From NCBI GenBank assembly GCA_963668495.1, contig OY764545.1, positions 310,001-374,000 of the forward strand: 64,000 nt of DNA. Reading direction: 5' to 3'. Source of the stretch: Oleispirillum sp963668495. GTDB taxonomy: Bacteria; Pseudomonadota; Alphaproteobacteria; Rhodospirillales; Rhodospirillaceae. The notes beneath the pieces were generated by a model. That model made no database searches and was not told where the DNA came from. It saw nothing but the letters and a program-made list of their open reading frames with translations. The translations under genes and the position numbers were made by a program. Of the stretch, positions 43,812 through 53,139 are shown piece by piece; position 1 is the stretch's first letter; each line of letters starts with the position of its first letter.

Positions 43812-46327
43812 TTCTTTTCGCATGGGCGGCGCAGATCCTGTTCGAAAGGTGACGGCTGTAACCTGTATCGGCGTGTTCCATCGGCACACCAAGTCTTCCA
43901 CATGCCGCGATAGGCAGCTTCAAGTTTGGCAATGAATCCCGATTCATCGCTTAAGGGAGAGGCCAGCAGCCGGGGCCGCAGTGTCTTACGAAGGGCAGCC
44001 AATCCCTCGCGTTCTTGGGCGAAACTCACGGCCCGATCAACATAATCCGCAACATCGGTTGTCAGGAAAACATCCTGCAACCCCAAAGATGTCATCAAAC
44101 TTGCCCCGACCCGACCACTATGTCGATCCCCGTTCACCGTCAGAACTGGAACCCCCATGGATATGGCCTCACAAGTCGTCGTCGTTCCGTTATAGGGGAA
44201 AGTATCCAAAGCCAAATCCATTTCCCCATACATCGCAAGGTGCGCACCAAGGGACGGGGCATAATCGCGGATATCAACCCGGTCCAGCTTTACCCCACGC
44301 GTTTGAAAGGCTTTTATGACCCAATCTTTGGCATGTGGATTGGAGTAATATTTGGATTTCAACAGCAAACGTGCATCGGGCAATCTGTGCAAGATTTCAG
44401 CCCACGCATCAAAGACCCTGTCATTCAGCTTCATGCAATTATTGAAGGAACCAAATGTCATCGGTAATCCCCGTGACAACGGACCATCATCCACGTCTTC
44501 AATATCGGGGATCATGCGGTAGCATAAGAAACCGTCGGGAAGACGCACCAATTCCTCGGTTGCCAAACCGTCTGATAGTCCCGGTGGGTCGGTAACATCA
44601 TCTACCAGCCTGTAATCCATGACCGGCAAACCCGAAGTATTGGGATAGCCAAGATAGGTCACCTGAACCGGGGCTGCGCGACGACCAAAGATCGGCAACA
44701 AATTCCCCCCCGTGTGCCCGGCAAGATCCACCAGAATGTCAATCTGGTCTTCGACCAGCATTTCATGCACGTCTTCGAATGAACGGCTATGGGTTTCGCG
44801 CCATTGGTCACAATTATCCCGGAACCAATCCGTCGCATCATCCCTGCGTAACGAACCGTTATAGATAAAAACTTCAAATTGCTCGCGGTCATACCCCTCA
44901 ATAATCGGCATCATAAAAAACGCCACAGAATGGGCCCGGAAATCCGGCGACATATAGGCAATGCGCAAACGACGGTTGGGATCAGGTTGGTTTAGAAAAG
45001 GAGAGGACGCATCCTCCTGCTGCCCCGAAAAGCGGTCACCATAAGCACAATGGGCTTCAAAGACCTCTTCGGCCGATAGCTCCGCATTATAATGTAATGC
45101 AAAAAGATAATTGGAATGATAGCTAGCGGTTTGTTCCTGAACCGTATTGATCGCGATGCGAAAATGTTTCTCTGCTTCGGCAAAAGCACCGTGCTGAAGA
45201 TACAGCAACCCCATAAGGTCATGGTAATAATCGACCTCAGGTCGTAATTCTATGGCACGTTTGATTGCCTTCTCCGAAGTTACGAAATCGCTACCTTCGT
45301 GGCTTACGACCGCCAAAAGATGATGTAATGAGGCACTGTCAGGCTTTCGGGCGACACCTTCTTTCAAACAGGCGATTGCCTCTGCATCGCGCTTCTGCCG
45401 AGACAAGGCCCGCGCCAGAATTGTCAGAACGTCTTCATCATCAGGGGCTAGATCCAGGGCTTGCTTAGCCGCCGCTTCTGATTTTGCATCCTCGCACATG
45501 GCAAAATGAGCACGAGCCAAACCCAAGTGCGCCTCTTTCATCTCGGGCGCAGCGGCAGCGGCTTCCGTATAGACTTGCAAAGCGTTCTGAAAAAGACCGA
45601 GACCATGATAGGCACTACCACGGTTACACAAAACGATCGGATGATGCGCGAATGATTCCGGCAAACTGGCAAGCACGTCCAGGGTTTCATCAAATTCATG
45701 TAACGCCAGATGGCATGCCGCCACAATATTCACCAAATCGGGATCATTCGGGAACAGTTCCAACGCTTCAGTCAGGCGTTCAAGCGCAAAACGATTATGT
45801 CCCTGATTACGCTCCAGCCTTGCCCACTCTCCCCAAACAGCAGCAGATGCCGACTGCTCACCGGGTTTTAGGCAGGACAACGGGCGGCACACTGATGCAA
45901 AAGCCTGTCGCCCGGCATCAACACCACAATAGAGCCATACCAAATGGGCATAAAAATTACGAAATAATGGATAGTCAGGATAGTCATGCAACGCAGTCTC
46001 TAAATGAGACAACGCCGCTTCACCCTGCTTCAAGGCATCGGACAAAACTGCGGCTTGGAAGGAAAGCTTAGCTTTAGCTTCGGCAGAATCAATACCGGCA
46101 AGCGCATCGACAATCGTCAGATATGCCGTTTCTATGTCCCCGGAGCACACAAGCAAAGCAGCCTGAAGCTGCATTGCCAGAAGCGATTCCTGATGACGGC
46201 TTTGCACATCCTGTAAAAAGAAGTCTGCACCGGCCAAATCACCCGCGTCCAAGGCACGCAAGACAAGCGCGGCCTTGGGCGATGGTGTAACAACCGGGAA
46301 TACATCAGGCGCAAAGAATTGCGACAC
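43808..46327 (-). CDS. TPR protein with GT41 (SPINDLY/OGT-like) domain, 839 residues
   Basis: About 430 residues of TPR helices, then a GT41 transferase: RIAYMSPDFRAHSVAFFM, VDLAGHTGGNLL, PVQVTYLGYPNTSGLP and LDTFPYNGTTTTCEAISMG. GT41 enzymes put GlcNAc or other sugars on Ser/Thr of proteins in the cytoplasm; Caulobacter FlmG, a TPR-glycosyltransferase, glycosylates flagellin. Standing in the flagellin-flbT-flaF unit, this one most likely modifies flagellin. GTG with AGGGGG upstream was chosen; a GTG six codons earlier exists. It is 33 bases past flaF. Confidence 0.85.
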   Translation of the reverse strand: MSQFFAPDVFPVVTPSPKAALVLRALDAGDLAGADFFLQDVQSRHQESLLAMQLQAALLVCSGDIETAYLTIVDALAGIDSAEAKAKLSFQAAVLSDALKQGEAALSHLETALHDYPDYPLFRNFYAHLVWLYCGVDAGRQAFASVCRPLSCLKPGEQSASAAVWGEWARLERNQGHNRFALERLTEALELFPNDPDLVNIVAACHLALHEFDETLDVLASLPESFAHHPIVLCNRGSAYHGLGLFQNALQVYTEAAAAAPEMKEAHLGLARAHFAMCEDAKSEAAAKQALDLAPDDEDVLTILARALSRQKRDAEAIACLKEGVARKPDSASLHHLLAVVSHEGSDFVTSEKAIKRAIELRPEVDYYHDLMGLLYLQHGAFAEAEKHFRIAINTVQEQTASYHSNYLFALHYNAELSAEEVFEAHCAYGDRFSGQQEDASSPFLNQPDPNRRLRIAYMSPDFRAHSVAFFMMPIIEGYDREQFEVFIYNGSLRRDDATDWFRDNCDQWRETHSRSFEDVHEMLVEDQIDILVDLAGHTGGNLLPIFGRRAAPVQVTYLGYPNTSGLPVMDYRLVDDVTDPPGLSDGLATEELVRLPDGFLCYRMIPDIEDVDDGPLSRGLPMTFGSFNNCMKLNDRVFDAWAEILHRLPDARLLLKSKYYSNPHAKDWVIKAFQTRGVKLDRVDIRDYAPSLGAHLAMYGEMDLALDTFPYNGTTTTCEAISMGVPVLTVNGDRHSGRVGASLMTSLGLQDVFLTTDVADYVDRAVSFAQEREGLAALRKTLRPRLLASPLSDESGFIAKLEAAYRGMWKTWCADGTRRYRLQPSPFEQDLRRPCEKK

Positions 46328-46359
46328 GACGCCCCCTAAACACACTATCCAGAACTGGC

Positions 46360-46749
46360 TTAGTCTTCTTCGGGCACGCCCGGACCGGGGTCATTGCGAA
46401 GCCCCGCAGCCAAATTCTTATTGATATTGATCAAAGATTCTAGGTCTGCGGCATCCCGTGAGCGCAAAGCCTTCGCGGTTTGCTTATCAACAAAGATGCT
46501 CAGGCTCATGATATTGGCTTTGATTTCCGGCGGCAGTTTATTTTCCGGTTCAACAATATCCGCCTGAATAATAGTCCACAGCAAATGGTTAAAGCGAAGC
46601 GCTTTGCCATATTCCGCCGGGTTATCGGTCAGTTTTTTTGCGTCTTCCAGTTTTAAAGCCGCACGTGTAAACGCCATGGCTTCCAAATCCCGACCGGACA
46701 AATTTGCCTGCTGGGTTTGCTGGTATGCGCGCAATTGATCATTCGGCAT
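46360..46749 (-). CDS. flaF: Flagellin-related regulator FlaF
   Basis: A 129-residue helical protein with the FlaF pattern EYGKALRFNHLLWTI, LPPEIKANIMSLSIFVDKQT and INKNLAAGLR. In Caulobacter FlaF binds flagellins and counteracts FlbT, linking secretion to translation. Its start overlaps the flbT end by 11 bases. It lies between flbT and the GT41 gene. Confidence 0.95.
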   Translation of the reverse strand: MPNDQLRAYQQTQQANLSGRDLEAMAFTRAALKLEDAKKLTDNPAEYGKALRFNHLLWTIIQADIVEPENKLPPEIKANIMSLSIFVDKQTAKALRSRDAADLESLININKNLAAGLRNDPGPGVPEED

Positions 46750-47134
46750 GTGACATGACCTCCGCCTCGTATTCGATTAACTCTCGGCACGCTTTCAACG
46801 CCTTATAATGATCACCGGCGATGATGTGCTCTGACATCTGCATCATGAGGTCCAGTGCGTCGTCCCCAAGAGGCAGTACTAGCATCTGTTTTAGCAGCAA
46901 AAAGTAAAATTTGTGGAAACTCCGCTCCTGATCGGGGGCCACATACATATTTAATATCGTGTAATAGATTTTTTTCGCAAATGTATCCGCCTCTTCTTCG
47001 GAAATTATATCTTTTTCCCGCAAAATCGGCACGTGATTCAGGACAACAAACTCTGACTTTGCATCACCGTTTTGCAAAACAGCATTCCCAATCAGAACTT
47101 TTTCATTTTTCCGTAACGTCAGTTTTAATGGCAT
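46739..47134 (-). CDS. flbT: Flagellin mRNA repressor FlbT
   Basis: A 131-residue protein that, in Caulobacter and Brucella, binds the 5' leader of flagellin mRNA and changes its translation. It has the conserved start PLKLTLRKNEKVLIGNAV, then YTILNMYVAPDQERSFHKFYFLL. It stands between flagellin and flaF, the standard alphaproteobacterial order. Confidence 0.96.
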   Translation of the reverse strand: MPLKLTLRKNEKVLIGNAVLQNGDAKSEFVVLNHVPILREKDIISEEEADTFAKKIYYTILNMYVAPDQERSFHKFYFLLLKQMLVLPLGDDALDLMMQMSEHIIAGDHYKALKACRELIEYEAEVMSHAE

Positions 47135-47221
47135 AGACTCTTTTCATCCCTGACACCCACCCCATCAGCAACATTGCTGACTGTAAGGTAGCATTATGCG
47201 CAATCTGGTGCCAGAAACCCA

Positions 47222-47260
47222 GAAAAACAAAAGGCGGCGAGCCACAGCCCGCCGCCTTTG
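47222..47260 (-). terminator. Intrinsic terminator of the flagellin gene
   Basis: On the minus strand AAAGGCGGCG / CGCCGCCTTT with a 10-base loop, then GTTTTTC. It allows more flagellin mRNA than downstream flbT-flaF mRNA. Confidence 0.85.
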
Positions 47261-47280
47261 AACAGATTTTGCAATCCCGA

Positions 47281-48144
47281 TTAGAACAGACGCAGGATGG
47301 ACTGTTCGGATTGTTGCGCGATCGACAGGGAGATCGAGCCCAAAGATTGACGGGTTTGCAGAGACAGCATGTTTGCAGACTCTTCGTTGAGGTCGGCGTT
47401 GACCAAGTTTGCTGCACCGGATTCCAAGGTCGTCACCAAGTTATCGGTGAATTCCTGACGAATTTGCAGCAAGGATGCGTTGGTACCAAAGGTTTGTGCT
47501 GTGGTACGAACGGTGGTCAAAGCAGAATCAAGCTGGTTGATGTTGGAATCAATAACCGCAGAGTGACCTGTGGATGCACCCCAAGCCGATGTTGCAGAAC
47601 CGGATTGAGCAGAGTTAAGGCTCAACGCGCTTGCATCGGATGCAACACCTTTGATCGACAACTGGCGTTTCGGATCAGCAGTGTTATCCTCAGAGAACTT
47701 AACGGTCAGAGTATCCGCACCGGATTTGATCAGGTTGGTACCGTTGTAAGATGCATCGTTCACCAAGTGGTCAATCTGGCTGCGCAGTTCGTTGAACTGG
47801 CTGGACAGTTTGTCACGTGTGGTGGTGTCAGCAGCAGCAGTGGATTTCGCGTTGGAAGCCACAGCTTTCATTTGCTGCATGATGTCCTCAACGCTGGACA
47901 GCGCATCGGTGGTTGCTTTCAGCAACTGGATACCTTCAGCGATACCGTCCTTAATGGAGGTCAAATCGGATGCACGGTTGTTCAAAGAACGTGCGTTAAA
48001 GAAGGACAGCGCGTCATCGATAGCACTGTTCACTTTTTTACCGGTGGAAAGACGTTCCTGCGTACGACCGATCAAGTCGGTGGTGCGTTGCAAGGACAGA
48101 AGGTTCGTCCGTGTCGCGGAGGACAGGGAAATATCACTAGCCAT
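47281..48144 (-). CDS. fliC: Flagellin
   Basis: A 287-residue filament subunit. The D0/D1 ends are standard: LLSLQRTTDLIGRTQERLSTGKKV at the N-terminus and MLSLQTRQSLGSISLSIAQQSEQSILRLF at the C-terminus. The centre is short and rich in Ser/Thr/Ala/Asn, as in alphaproteobacterial flagellins, and offers O-glycosylation sites. AGGAG lies nine bases before the ATG. It is the only flagellin in the window, the head of flagellin-flbT-flaF-GT41-GT9-like, and probably the target of the nearby transferases. Confidence 0.96.
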   Translation of the reverse strand: MASDISLSSATRTNLLSLQRTTDLIGRTQERLSTGKKVNSAIDDALSFFNARSLNNRASDLTSIKDGIAEGIQLLKATTDALSSVEDIMQQMKAVASNAKSTAAADTTTRDKLSSQFNELRSQIDHLVNDASYNGTNLIKSGADTLTVKFSEDNTADPKRQLSIKGVASDASALSLNSAQSGSATSAWGASTGHSAVIDSNINQLDSALTTVRTTAQTFGTNASLLQIRQEFTDNLVTTLESGAANLVNADLNEESANMLSLQTRQSLGSISLSIAQQSEQSILRLF

Positions 48145-48426
48145 GGCTCATTCTCCTATTCTAGGTTTAGCCGGACATATGGTTACGGCGGTCGCAAGAC
48201 GTTTCTCGGCTTTCGTACCACCTGTGGTACATCTTGCCAGCTTGATAGACTTCAATCAAGCCTGAACACCGAAAAAGCGGTTTCAGCACCACTTATGTTT
48301 ATAACAAACGAAGATTACCAAAGCACTAACAAAACCGCCATTATTCTTGTGTGAACATTTGACGGCACCGAAAAGACAGTCCATTCTGCGAATCGGATAG
48401 TTTCGGCACGGGGGCAGCCTTTCCGC
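48145..48426. promoter_or_regulatory. Divergent flagellin / glycosyltransferase control region
   Basis: This 282-base gap has a perfect 16-base palindrome GTACCAC-CT-GTGGTAC (48215-48230), 70-86 bases before the flagellin ATG. Farther up is a minus-strand TGGTGC-N5-CCGCT (48276-48291) with GG and GC at sigma-54 spacing but otherwise weak. A minus-strand GCCGAGAA resembles a sigma-28 -10 box but lacks a -35. The palindrome may be an operator, or part of the leader seen by FlbT. Confidence 0.45.
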
Positions 48427-50298
48427 ATGGCCAATCAAGAGCTTTTGAACCGCATTGCGAAATTGAGCAAACAGGCGCTGGTCGGCGGCAAACGTGATGC
48501 CGTGGATTCTTTTTGCCGTCTCGGACTGATGCTGAATCCTGCTTCCGGTGTGTTTTACCATCACCTCGGCCTACGAGAGCTATTGATTGACGACACCAAA
48601 GCCGCATTACCGCTCCTGCAAAAGGCAATTGAGTTTTACGACACGGATAAAAGTAACGCTGCACTGGAAGCCCATCGGGATACCATCATCGCCTATTTGA
48701 TGGATAAGGATTACGAAACTGCCCTGAACACGGCACAAGCGGCCCGGTCTGTTTGGCCCAAAGATGGGAATTTGGCACATCTAACAGCCCAAGCCGCCGA
48801 AGGAACCGGAGACGCCGAAACCGCCACCGCCTGTTACGAGTTGGCCCTGAACACAACCCCTGCCGACGACTCTGAGACCATCGCGGAAACCGCATTCCGG
48901 TTAGGCACGTTGTTCTATCGCCAGCACCATCTGGAAAAAGCCTACAAAGCCTATCGCAAGGTTCTTGATGTCCATCCGCAGCACAAACAAACATGGTGCA
49001 ATCTCGGCAATGTCCTTTCGGACATGGCACGCCCGGCGGAGGCGTTCAAAGCGTACGAATCGGCTTTACGCATTGATCCGAATTACAAGAATGCCCACAG
49101 CAATCTTCTGCAAACCCTGCATTACCTGCCTGATCAAACTGCCGCTTCGCTTTTACCGCCCCATCAAGTTTGGGCCAAACGGCATACTCCGAAAACAACA
49201 CGCATCCCGCCGTGCCCTCCGAAACGGGAACGGCTGTGCGTTGGGCTGGTTTCCGAAGACTTGCGCCAGCACCCTGTTGGCTTCTTTTGTAAGGGGTGGT
49301 TCCCCCACGCCCGTGAAGCCGGGTTGGACCTTGTGGTGTATTGCAGCAACCGCCGCAACGACGAATTAACCTATGAGCTGAAGGCCCATACAAGCCAGTG
49401 GAATTATGTGGACACCCATTCGGATGCGGATTTAGAGCAACGCATCAGACAAGACGCCCCAGATATCTTGATTGATCTTTCCGGTCATACGGGCCGCAAT
49501 CGCCTAGGTGTCTTTGCCGAAAAGCCCTGCGCCCATCAAGCCACGTGGATGGGTTACGTCGGAACCACCGGCTTATCACAGATTGACGGTTTAATTGCCG
49601 ACCGCGTGCATGTTCCCAAGCTGGAAGATAAAGCCTATGCCGAGGAAATCTGGCGCATGCCCAATGGCTATGTCTGTTATGCCCCACCGGATTACGCCCC
49701 GGACCCGCAAGGAGAGGCATGGCGGCGGTCCGGTCACATTACCTTTGCCGCATTCCATAACCCGGCAAAGGTCAACCCCACTGTCATCGGGACTTGGGCC
49801 AAAATCATGCGCGAAGTCGATGGCAGCAAAATCTGCCTGACATTCCGAGGCTATGAAGATGCCCACGTTCAGGAACTGATTGGTCGCACGTTTCAGGCCC
49901 ACGGCATATCACCGGAGCGCGTCTTGTTCCACGGCGCAGTTTCCCATGCAGACCTGTTTGCCCTGTACAACACCTGTGACTTTGCACTGGACACCTTCCC
50001 TTATTCCGGCGGCTTAACCACACTTGAAGCGTTATGGATGGGCATTCCGGTCATCACCACGCCGGGACGGACCTTTGCCAGCCGTCATTCCAGTAGCCAT
50101 TTAACCTTTGGCGGATTTAGTCAAGACGTCACCACCAGCGTCAGTGAATACGTTCGCACAGCCATTGCTTGGGCGCACTCCCCACTGATGCGAGATGCTG
50201 ACCGCCGCGCCCGTCGCGCCCGTTTTGCGGCTTCGCCCTTATGCAATGGGCAAACCTTTGCCAAGGATCTGGCCGCCCTTTTCGCTGCCAAATTGTAA
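48427..50298 (+). CDS. TPR protein with GT41 (SPINDLY/OGT-like) domain, 623 residues
   Basis: About 240 residues of TPR, then a GT41 transferase: LCVGLVSEDLRQHPVGFF, IDLSGHTGRNRLG, ATWMGYVGTTGLSQIDG and LDTFPYSGGLTTLEALWMG. It shares all these landmarks with the 839-residue enzyme across the flagellin gene but has far fewer TPR units. It should act in the cytoplasm on a protein target, most likely flagellin by location. The ribosome site is weak. The next gene begins 16 bases later and encodes a GT9-like protein, giving the same pairing as on the other side. Confidence 0.85.
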   Translation: MANQELLNRIAKLSKQALVGGKRDAVDSFCRLGLMLNPASGVFYHHLGLRELLIDDTKAALPLLQKAIEFYDTDKSNAALEAHRDTIIAYLMDKDYETALNTAQAARSVWPKDGNLAHLTAQAAEGTGDAETATACYELALNTTPADDSETIAETAFRLGTLFYRQHHLEKAYKAYRKVLDVHPQHKQTWCNLGNVLSDMARPAEAFKAYESALRIDPNYKNAHSNLLQTLHYLPDQTAASLLPPHQVWAKRHTPKTTRIPPCPPKRERLCVGLVSEDLRQHPVGFFCKGWFPHAREAGLDLVVYCSNRRNDELTYELKAHTSQWNYVDTHSDADLEQRIRQDAPDILIDLSGHTGRNRLGVFAEKPCAHQATWMGYVGTTGLSQIDGLIADRVHVPKLEDKAYAEEIWRMPNGYVCYAPPDYAPDPQGEAWRRSGHITFAAFHNPAKVNPTVIGTWAKIMREVDGSKICLTFRGYEDAHVQELIGRTFQAHGISPERVLFHGAVSHADLFALYNTCDFALDTFPYSGGLTTLEALWMGIPVITTPGRTFASRHSSSHLTFGGFSQDVTTSVSEYVRTAIAWAHSPLMRDADRRARRARFAASPLCNGQTFAKDLAALFAAKL

Positions 50299-50313
50299 TC
50301 CGCGTAGGTCAAC

Positions 50314-51738
50314 ATGACGGAAACTGACCCACACGCCATTTACTCCGCCGCAAAAACCGCGTTGCAGGAAGATAATCCACAACAGGCCGAAAGCCTGCTG
50401 GAAGCGTCGGAATGCATCCATACCAACCCGGACGCCTGTTACTTGCTTGGCGTTGCCAAACAGCAATGCGGAAAATTGACTGAGGCCATCAACGCATGGA
50501 AACGTGTCCTGCGCATGGATGCTCTTCATGAAGATGCCCTATATGACCTTGCCATAGCATATTCGGAAAGCGGCGATACATCGCAGGCAAGCCTGACGTT
50601 CACACGTTTGCTCGGGTTCTTTCCTGACCATGCAAAAGGCCGCTTCAATTTCGGCAACTTGCTGTTCCGTTTGGGAAAAACCGAAGATGCCATTGCCACT
50701 TATGCCCCACTGCTTGACCTTCCCGACCCTCCACGCGGGATTTTGGTCAATATGGGGCGGGCCTTGCGCCGCGCCGGACGCCTTGCCGAAGCCGATACCT
50801 GTTATCAGCAGGTTCTGCGGAAAGACCCGAATGACCACTTCACCCACTGGAACCGATCACATGTCCTGTGCCTGCAAGGAAAATGGCGTGAAGGATTTGC
50901 CGCGTGGGAGCACCGACGGCAAGCCGGTGTCAAACTGCCGATTCAGCCACGACTGCCCGAGTGGATAGGCAACGCCGAAACGGACTTACCATCACGGCTG
51001 TTGCTTGTCGGGGAACAGGGCCACGGCGACACCATCCAATGCTTGCGCTATATTCCGCCGTTGCAAGAACGAGGATGCACCCCAACCCTTGCCGTACATA
51101 CTGCTCTGCTTCCTTGGTTCAAACAGTTGATGCCGGATCTGGACATCAGACCCTTTGCTGAGGCCGATCCCAGTGGCTGCACAGCATGGACTCCACTATT
51201 CAGCCTGCCGCATCGGCTAAATTTACCCGAGCCGAGACAAACGCCTCTTCCCCATGCAAAGCCGACACGTGCACTGGAATCACCCAAAACCATTGGCCTT
51301 GTCTGGGCAGGGAATCCGGGGCACGACAACGATGTTTGGCGATCCATGCCTGCGGACTGCCTGCGTCCGCTGATTGCCCAATTCCCCAATATCACGTGGC
51401 ACCGCCTGCAAATCGGTTCTGGAGAACATGATCTGCTTGACCTTGAACACAGCAGCCTCCTGAAACCACCGGGGCAAGTCACATCATTTGTCGATATTGC
51501 CTATCTGGTCAGCACCATGGATTTGGTGATTTGCGTCGATACCGCCGTCGCCCACGTCGCGGGGACTCTTGCTGTCCCGTGTTGGATGATGTTGGCAGCG
51601 GAACCGGATTGGCGTTGGCTGCAAAGCGGAGAGTATACGGACTGGTACCCAACCACCCGATTGTTCCGCCAGACTCACCTTGGCGACTGGTCCGACGTTG
51701 TTTTAAATATCATCGAACGCCTGACCGCACTGACGTAG
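50314..51738 (+). CDS. TPR protein with GT9-like C-terminal domain, second copy
   Basis: A 474-residue protein with TPR helices (to about 190) and a C-terminal half with GEQGHGDTIQCLRYI and VDTAVAHVAGTLAVPCWMML, then DWRWL and WYPTT. These are the same blocks, in the same order and with similar spacing, as in the 473-residue protein at 42.4-43.8 kb. The N-terminal TPRs are less alike. It is probably a partner of the GT41 enzyme encoded just upstream. The sugar and client are unknown. Confidence 0.8.
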   Translation: MTETDPHAIYSAAKTALQEDNPQQAESLLEASECIHTNPDACYLLGVAKQQCGKLTEAINAWKRVLRMDALHEDALYDLAIAYSESGDTSQASLTFTRLLGFFPDHAKGRFNFGNLLFRLGKTEDAIATYAPLLDLPDPPRGILVNMGRALRRAGRLAEADTCYQQVLRKDPNDHFTHWNRSHVLCLQGKWREGFAAWEHRRQAGVKLPIQPRLPEWIGNAETDLPSRLLLVGEQGHGDTIQCLRYIPPLQERGCTPTLAVHTALLPWFKQLMPDLDIRPFAEADPSGCTAWTPLFSLPHRLNLPEPRQTPLPHAKPTRALESPKTIGLVWAGNPGHDNDVWRSMPADCLRPLIAQFPNITWHRLQIGSGEHDLLDLEHSSLLKPPGQVTSFVDIAYLVSTMDLVICVDTAVAHVAGTLAVPCWMMLAAEPDWRWLQSGEYTDWYPTTRLFRQTHLGDWSDVVLNIIERLTALT

Positions 51739-51759
51739 ACCGCGCACGTCAGGACAGCC

Positions 51760-52947
51760 TTAGGCAAGTAACCCCAGATCCTTAAGCAATGCATCAATCA
51801 TATCAGGCCAAGCCCATTGGGCCATAAACGCCGCACCGGATGCACCGATAGCTTGCGCCTTTGCTTTGTCTGTATAAAGCTTCTCCAGATACTCGACGAT
51901 TTCATCGGGGTCACTTTCCCCCCAGTCTGCAAACATCGACAGATCATCAGACGTGCCACCCTTTACGCCAACTTGCTGAGTTAAAGCCAATGCTCCGTCT
52001 TCCTCTGCCAAAAGATCCTGATGCCCAGTATTGGCAGACAGTATGGACGGCACACCGCAAGCCATACATTCCATTGCGACCAGATTGGTCCCACCTTCAC
52101 AGCGATTGGGGAACACCCCCACATCGGCCTCACGCAGAATTTGTGGCATGTGGTCATGGGCTACCTCCCCAAGATCCAAAATTGCATGCGCGGGAATACC
52201 TTGCTGTACCAACCAATCCGTAAAACGCCAGCGCCCTGTCGCAGCGTCACGCTCGGGTGCGCCGAAGCCATATGGTGATAACCTGACAGTATCTACGGAC
52301 AAGTCCCAATGATTATGCCAAGCCAGCATCAACAGCGCATCTGGGTGCCGTTGCCGGAAACGCCGGAAAGCCTCAATGACGATATCCTGACCTTTTCGGA
52401 ATTCCAACTTTCCGCCCGAGAACACGACAAAACGGTCCCCAAGGTAACCACTGCGCGGTGCCGGATGGAAAAGCGTGGCATCAATCCCCTGTGGGCAGAA
52501 CGACACATCCGCAAAGCCTAAGTCCCTTAGGACATTTGCATTCCAAGACGATCCAGCAATAATTTTGGCGAACCTTGCCTTGGCCCTGTCAATATTCGCT
52601 TGAGTAATGTCTCTGCGTTCAAAAAAGACCACTCCCACATCCGGCGACCCGGAAATATTCGCGATCACATCTGATGGTGTCAGATCATTTCCCAACCCCA
52701 TCAGGAACGGATAATCGGCTTTGGCTTCTTGTCCCCCAAGTTCAAACAACTGCTGTTCGATAAACCATTGCCGTTGCAGCGGTGCCAGCATCCGTTGTTC
52801 AAGTGGCGTGGGGGTATGATTTTGCGACACATAGACGGGAACAGGCAACAATCCGCGCCGGATGCTTTGCAACATCAGGGCATTGCCATACACACCCCAG
52901 CCAGTAGTGCCACCAACCTGCCAACCAATTCCGATTTTCTGAGCCAT
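51760..52947 (-). CDS. Glycosyltransferase family 4
   Basis: A 395-residue GT-B enzyme. The retaining GT4 motif lies in the C-terminal half: VFPNRCEGGTNLVAMECMACGVPSI, equal to the usual E-G-x-x-L-x-x-x-E-A pattern with E-G and E at the proper spacing. The N-terminal half has the GVYGNALM loop near the start. It probably builds a surface glycan or extends a sugar on flagellin. It converges with the GT9-like gene (21 bases) and is on its own transcript. Confidence 0.85.
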   Translation of the reverse strand: MAQKIGIGWQVGGTTGWGVYGNALMLQSIRRGLLPVPVYVSQNHTPTPLEQRMLAPLQRQWFIEQQLFELGGQEAKADYPFLMGLGNDLTPSDVIANISGSPDVGVVFFERRDITQANIDRAKARFAKIIAGSSWNANVLRDLGFADVSFCPQGIDATLFHPAPRSGYLGDRFVVFSGGKLEFRKGQDIVIEAFRRFRQRHPDALLMLAWHNHWDLSVDTVRLSPYGFGAPERDAATGRWRFTDWLVQQGIPAHAILDLGEVAHDHMPQILREADVGVFPNRCEGGTNLVAMECMACGVPSILSANTGHQDLLAEEDGALALTQQVGVKGGTSDDLSMFADWGESDPDEIVEYLEKLYTDKAKAQAIGASGAAFMAQWAWPDMIDALLKDLGLLA

Positions 52948-53007
52948 TCCACCAACCTGCTTGTTAGGGATTAGGGAGAGACATTTCGAGTGCCTTAATG
53001 CTTTGCT

Positions 53008-53021
53008 CTGTTTTAAAACAG
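53008..53021. promoter_or_regulatory. Palindrome CTGTTTTAAAACAG
   Basis: A perfect 14-base palindrome in the 192-base gap between the GT4 gene and a small plus-strand gene, about 120 bases before the latter. It is a candidate operator; no known factor is assigned. Confidence 0.35.
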
Positions 53022-53139
53022 ATGAATAAGCAAATTGTTAAATCTTTCACATTTATATTCTCATGAAGACAGGCACAGGACCATCGCGTATGCTGCGTAT
53101 TCCTGACTATTTGTATCTTCCGACTATGGGGACCGAGCC

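Noticed and set aside
48205..48216. Sigma-28-like -10 box (GCCGAGAA on the minus strand) before flagellin
   Set aside because: No TAAA -35 element at the needed 15-base distance.
48276..48291. Sigma-54-like TGGTGC-N5-CCGCT before flagellin
   Set aside because: GG and GC spacing is right but both halves are otherwise off consensus; mentioned only in the region entry.
47269..48354. Open plus-strand frame of 361 codons across the flagellin gene
   Set aside because: Antisense to flagellin with Cys/Gly/Arg-rich composition and no recognisable motif.
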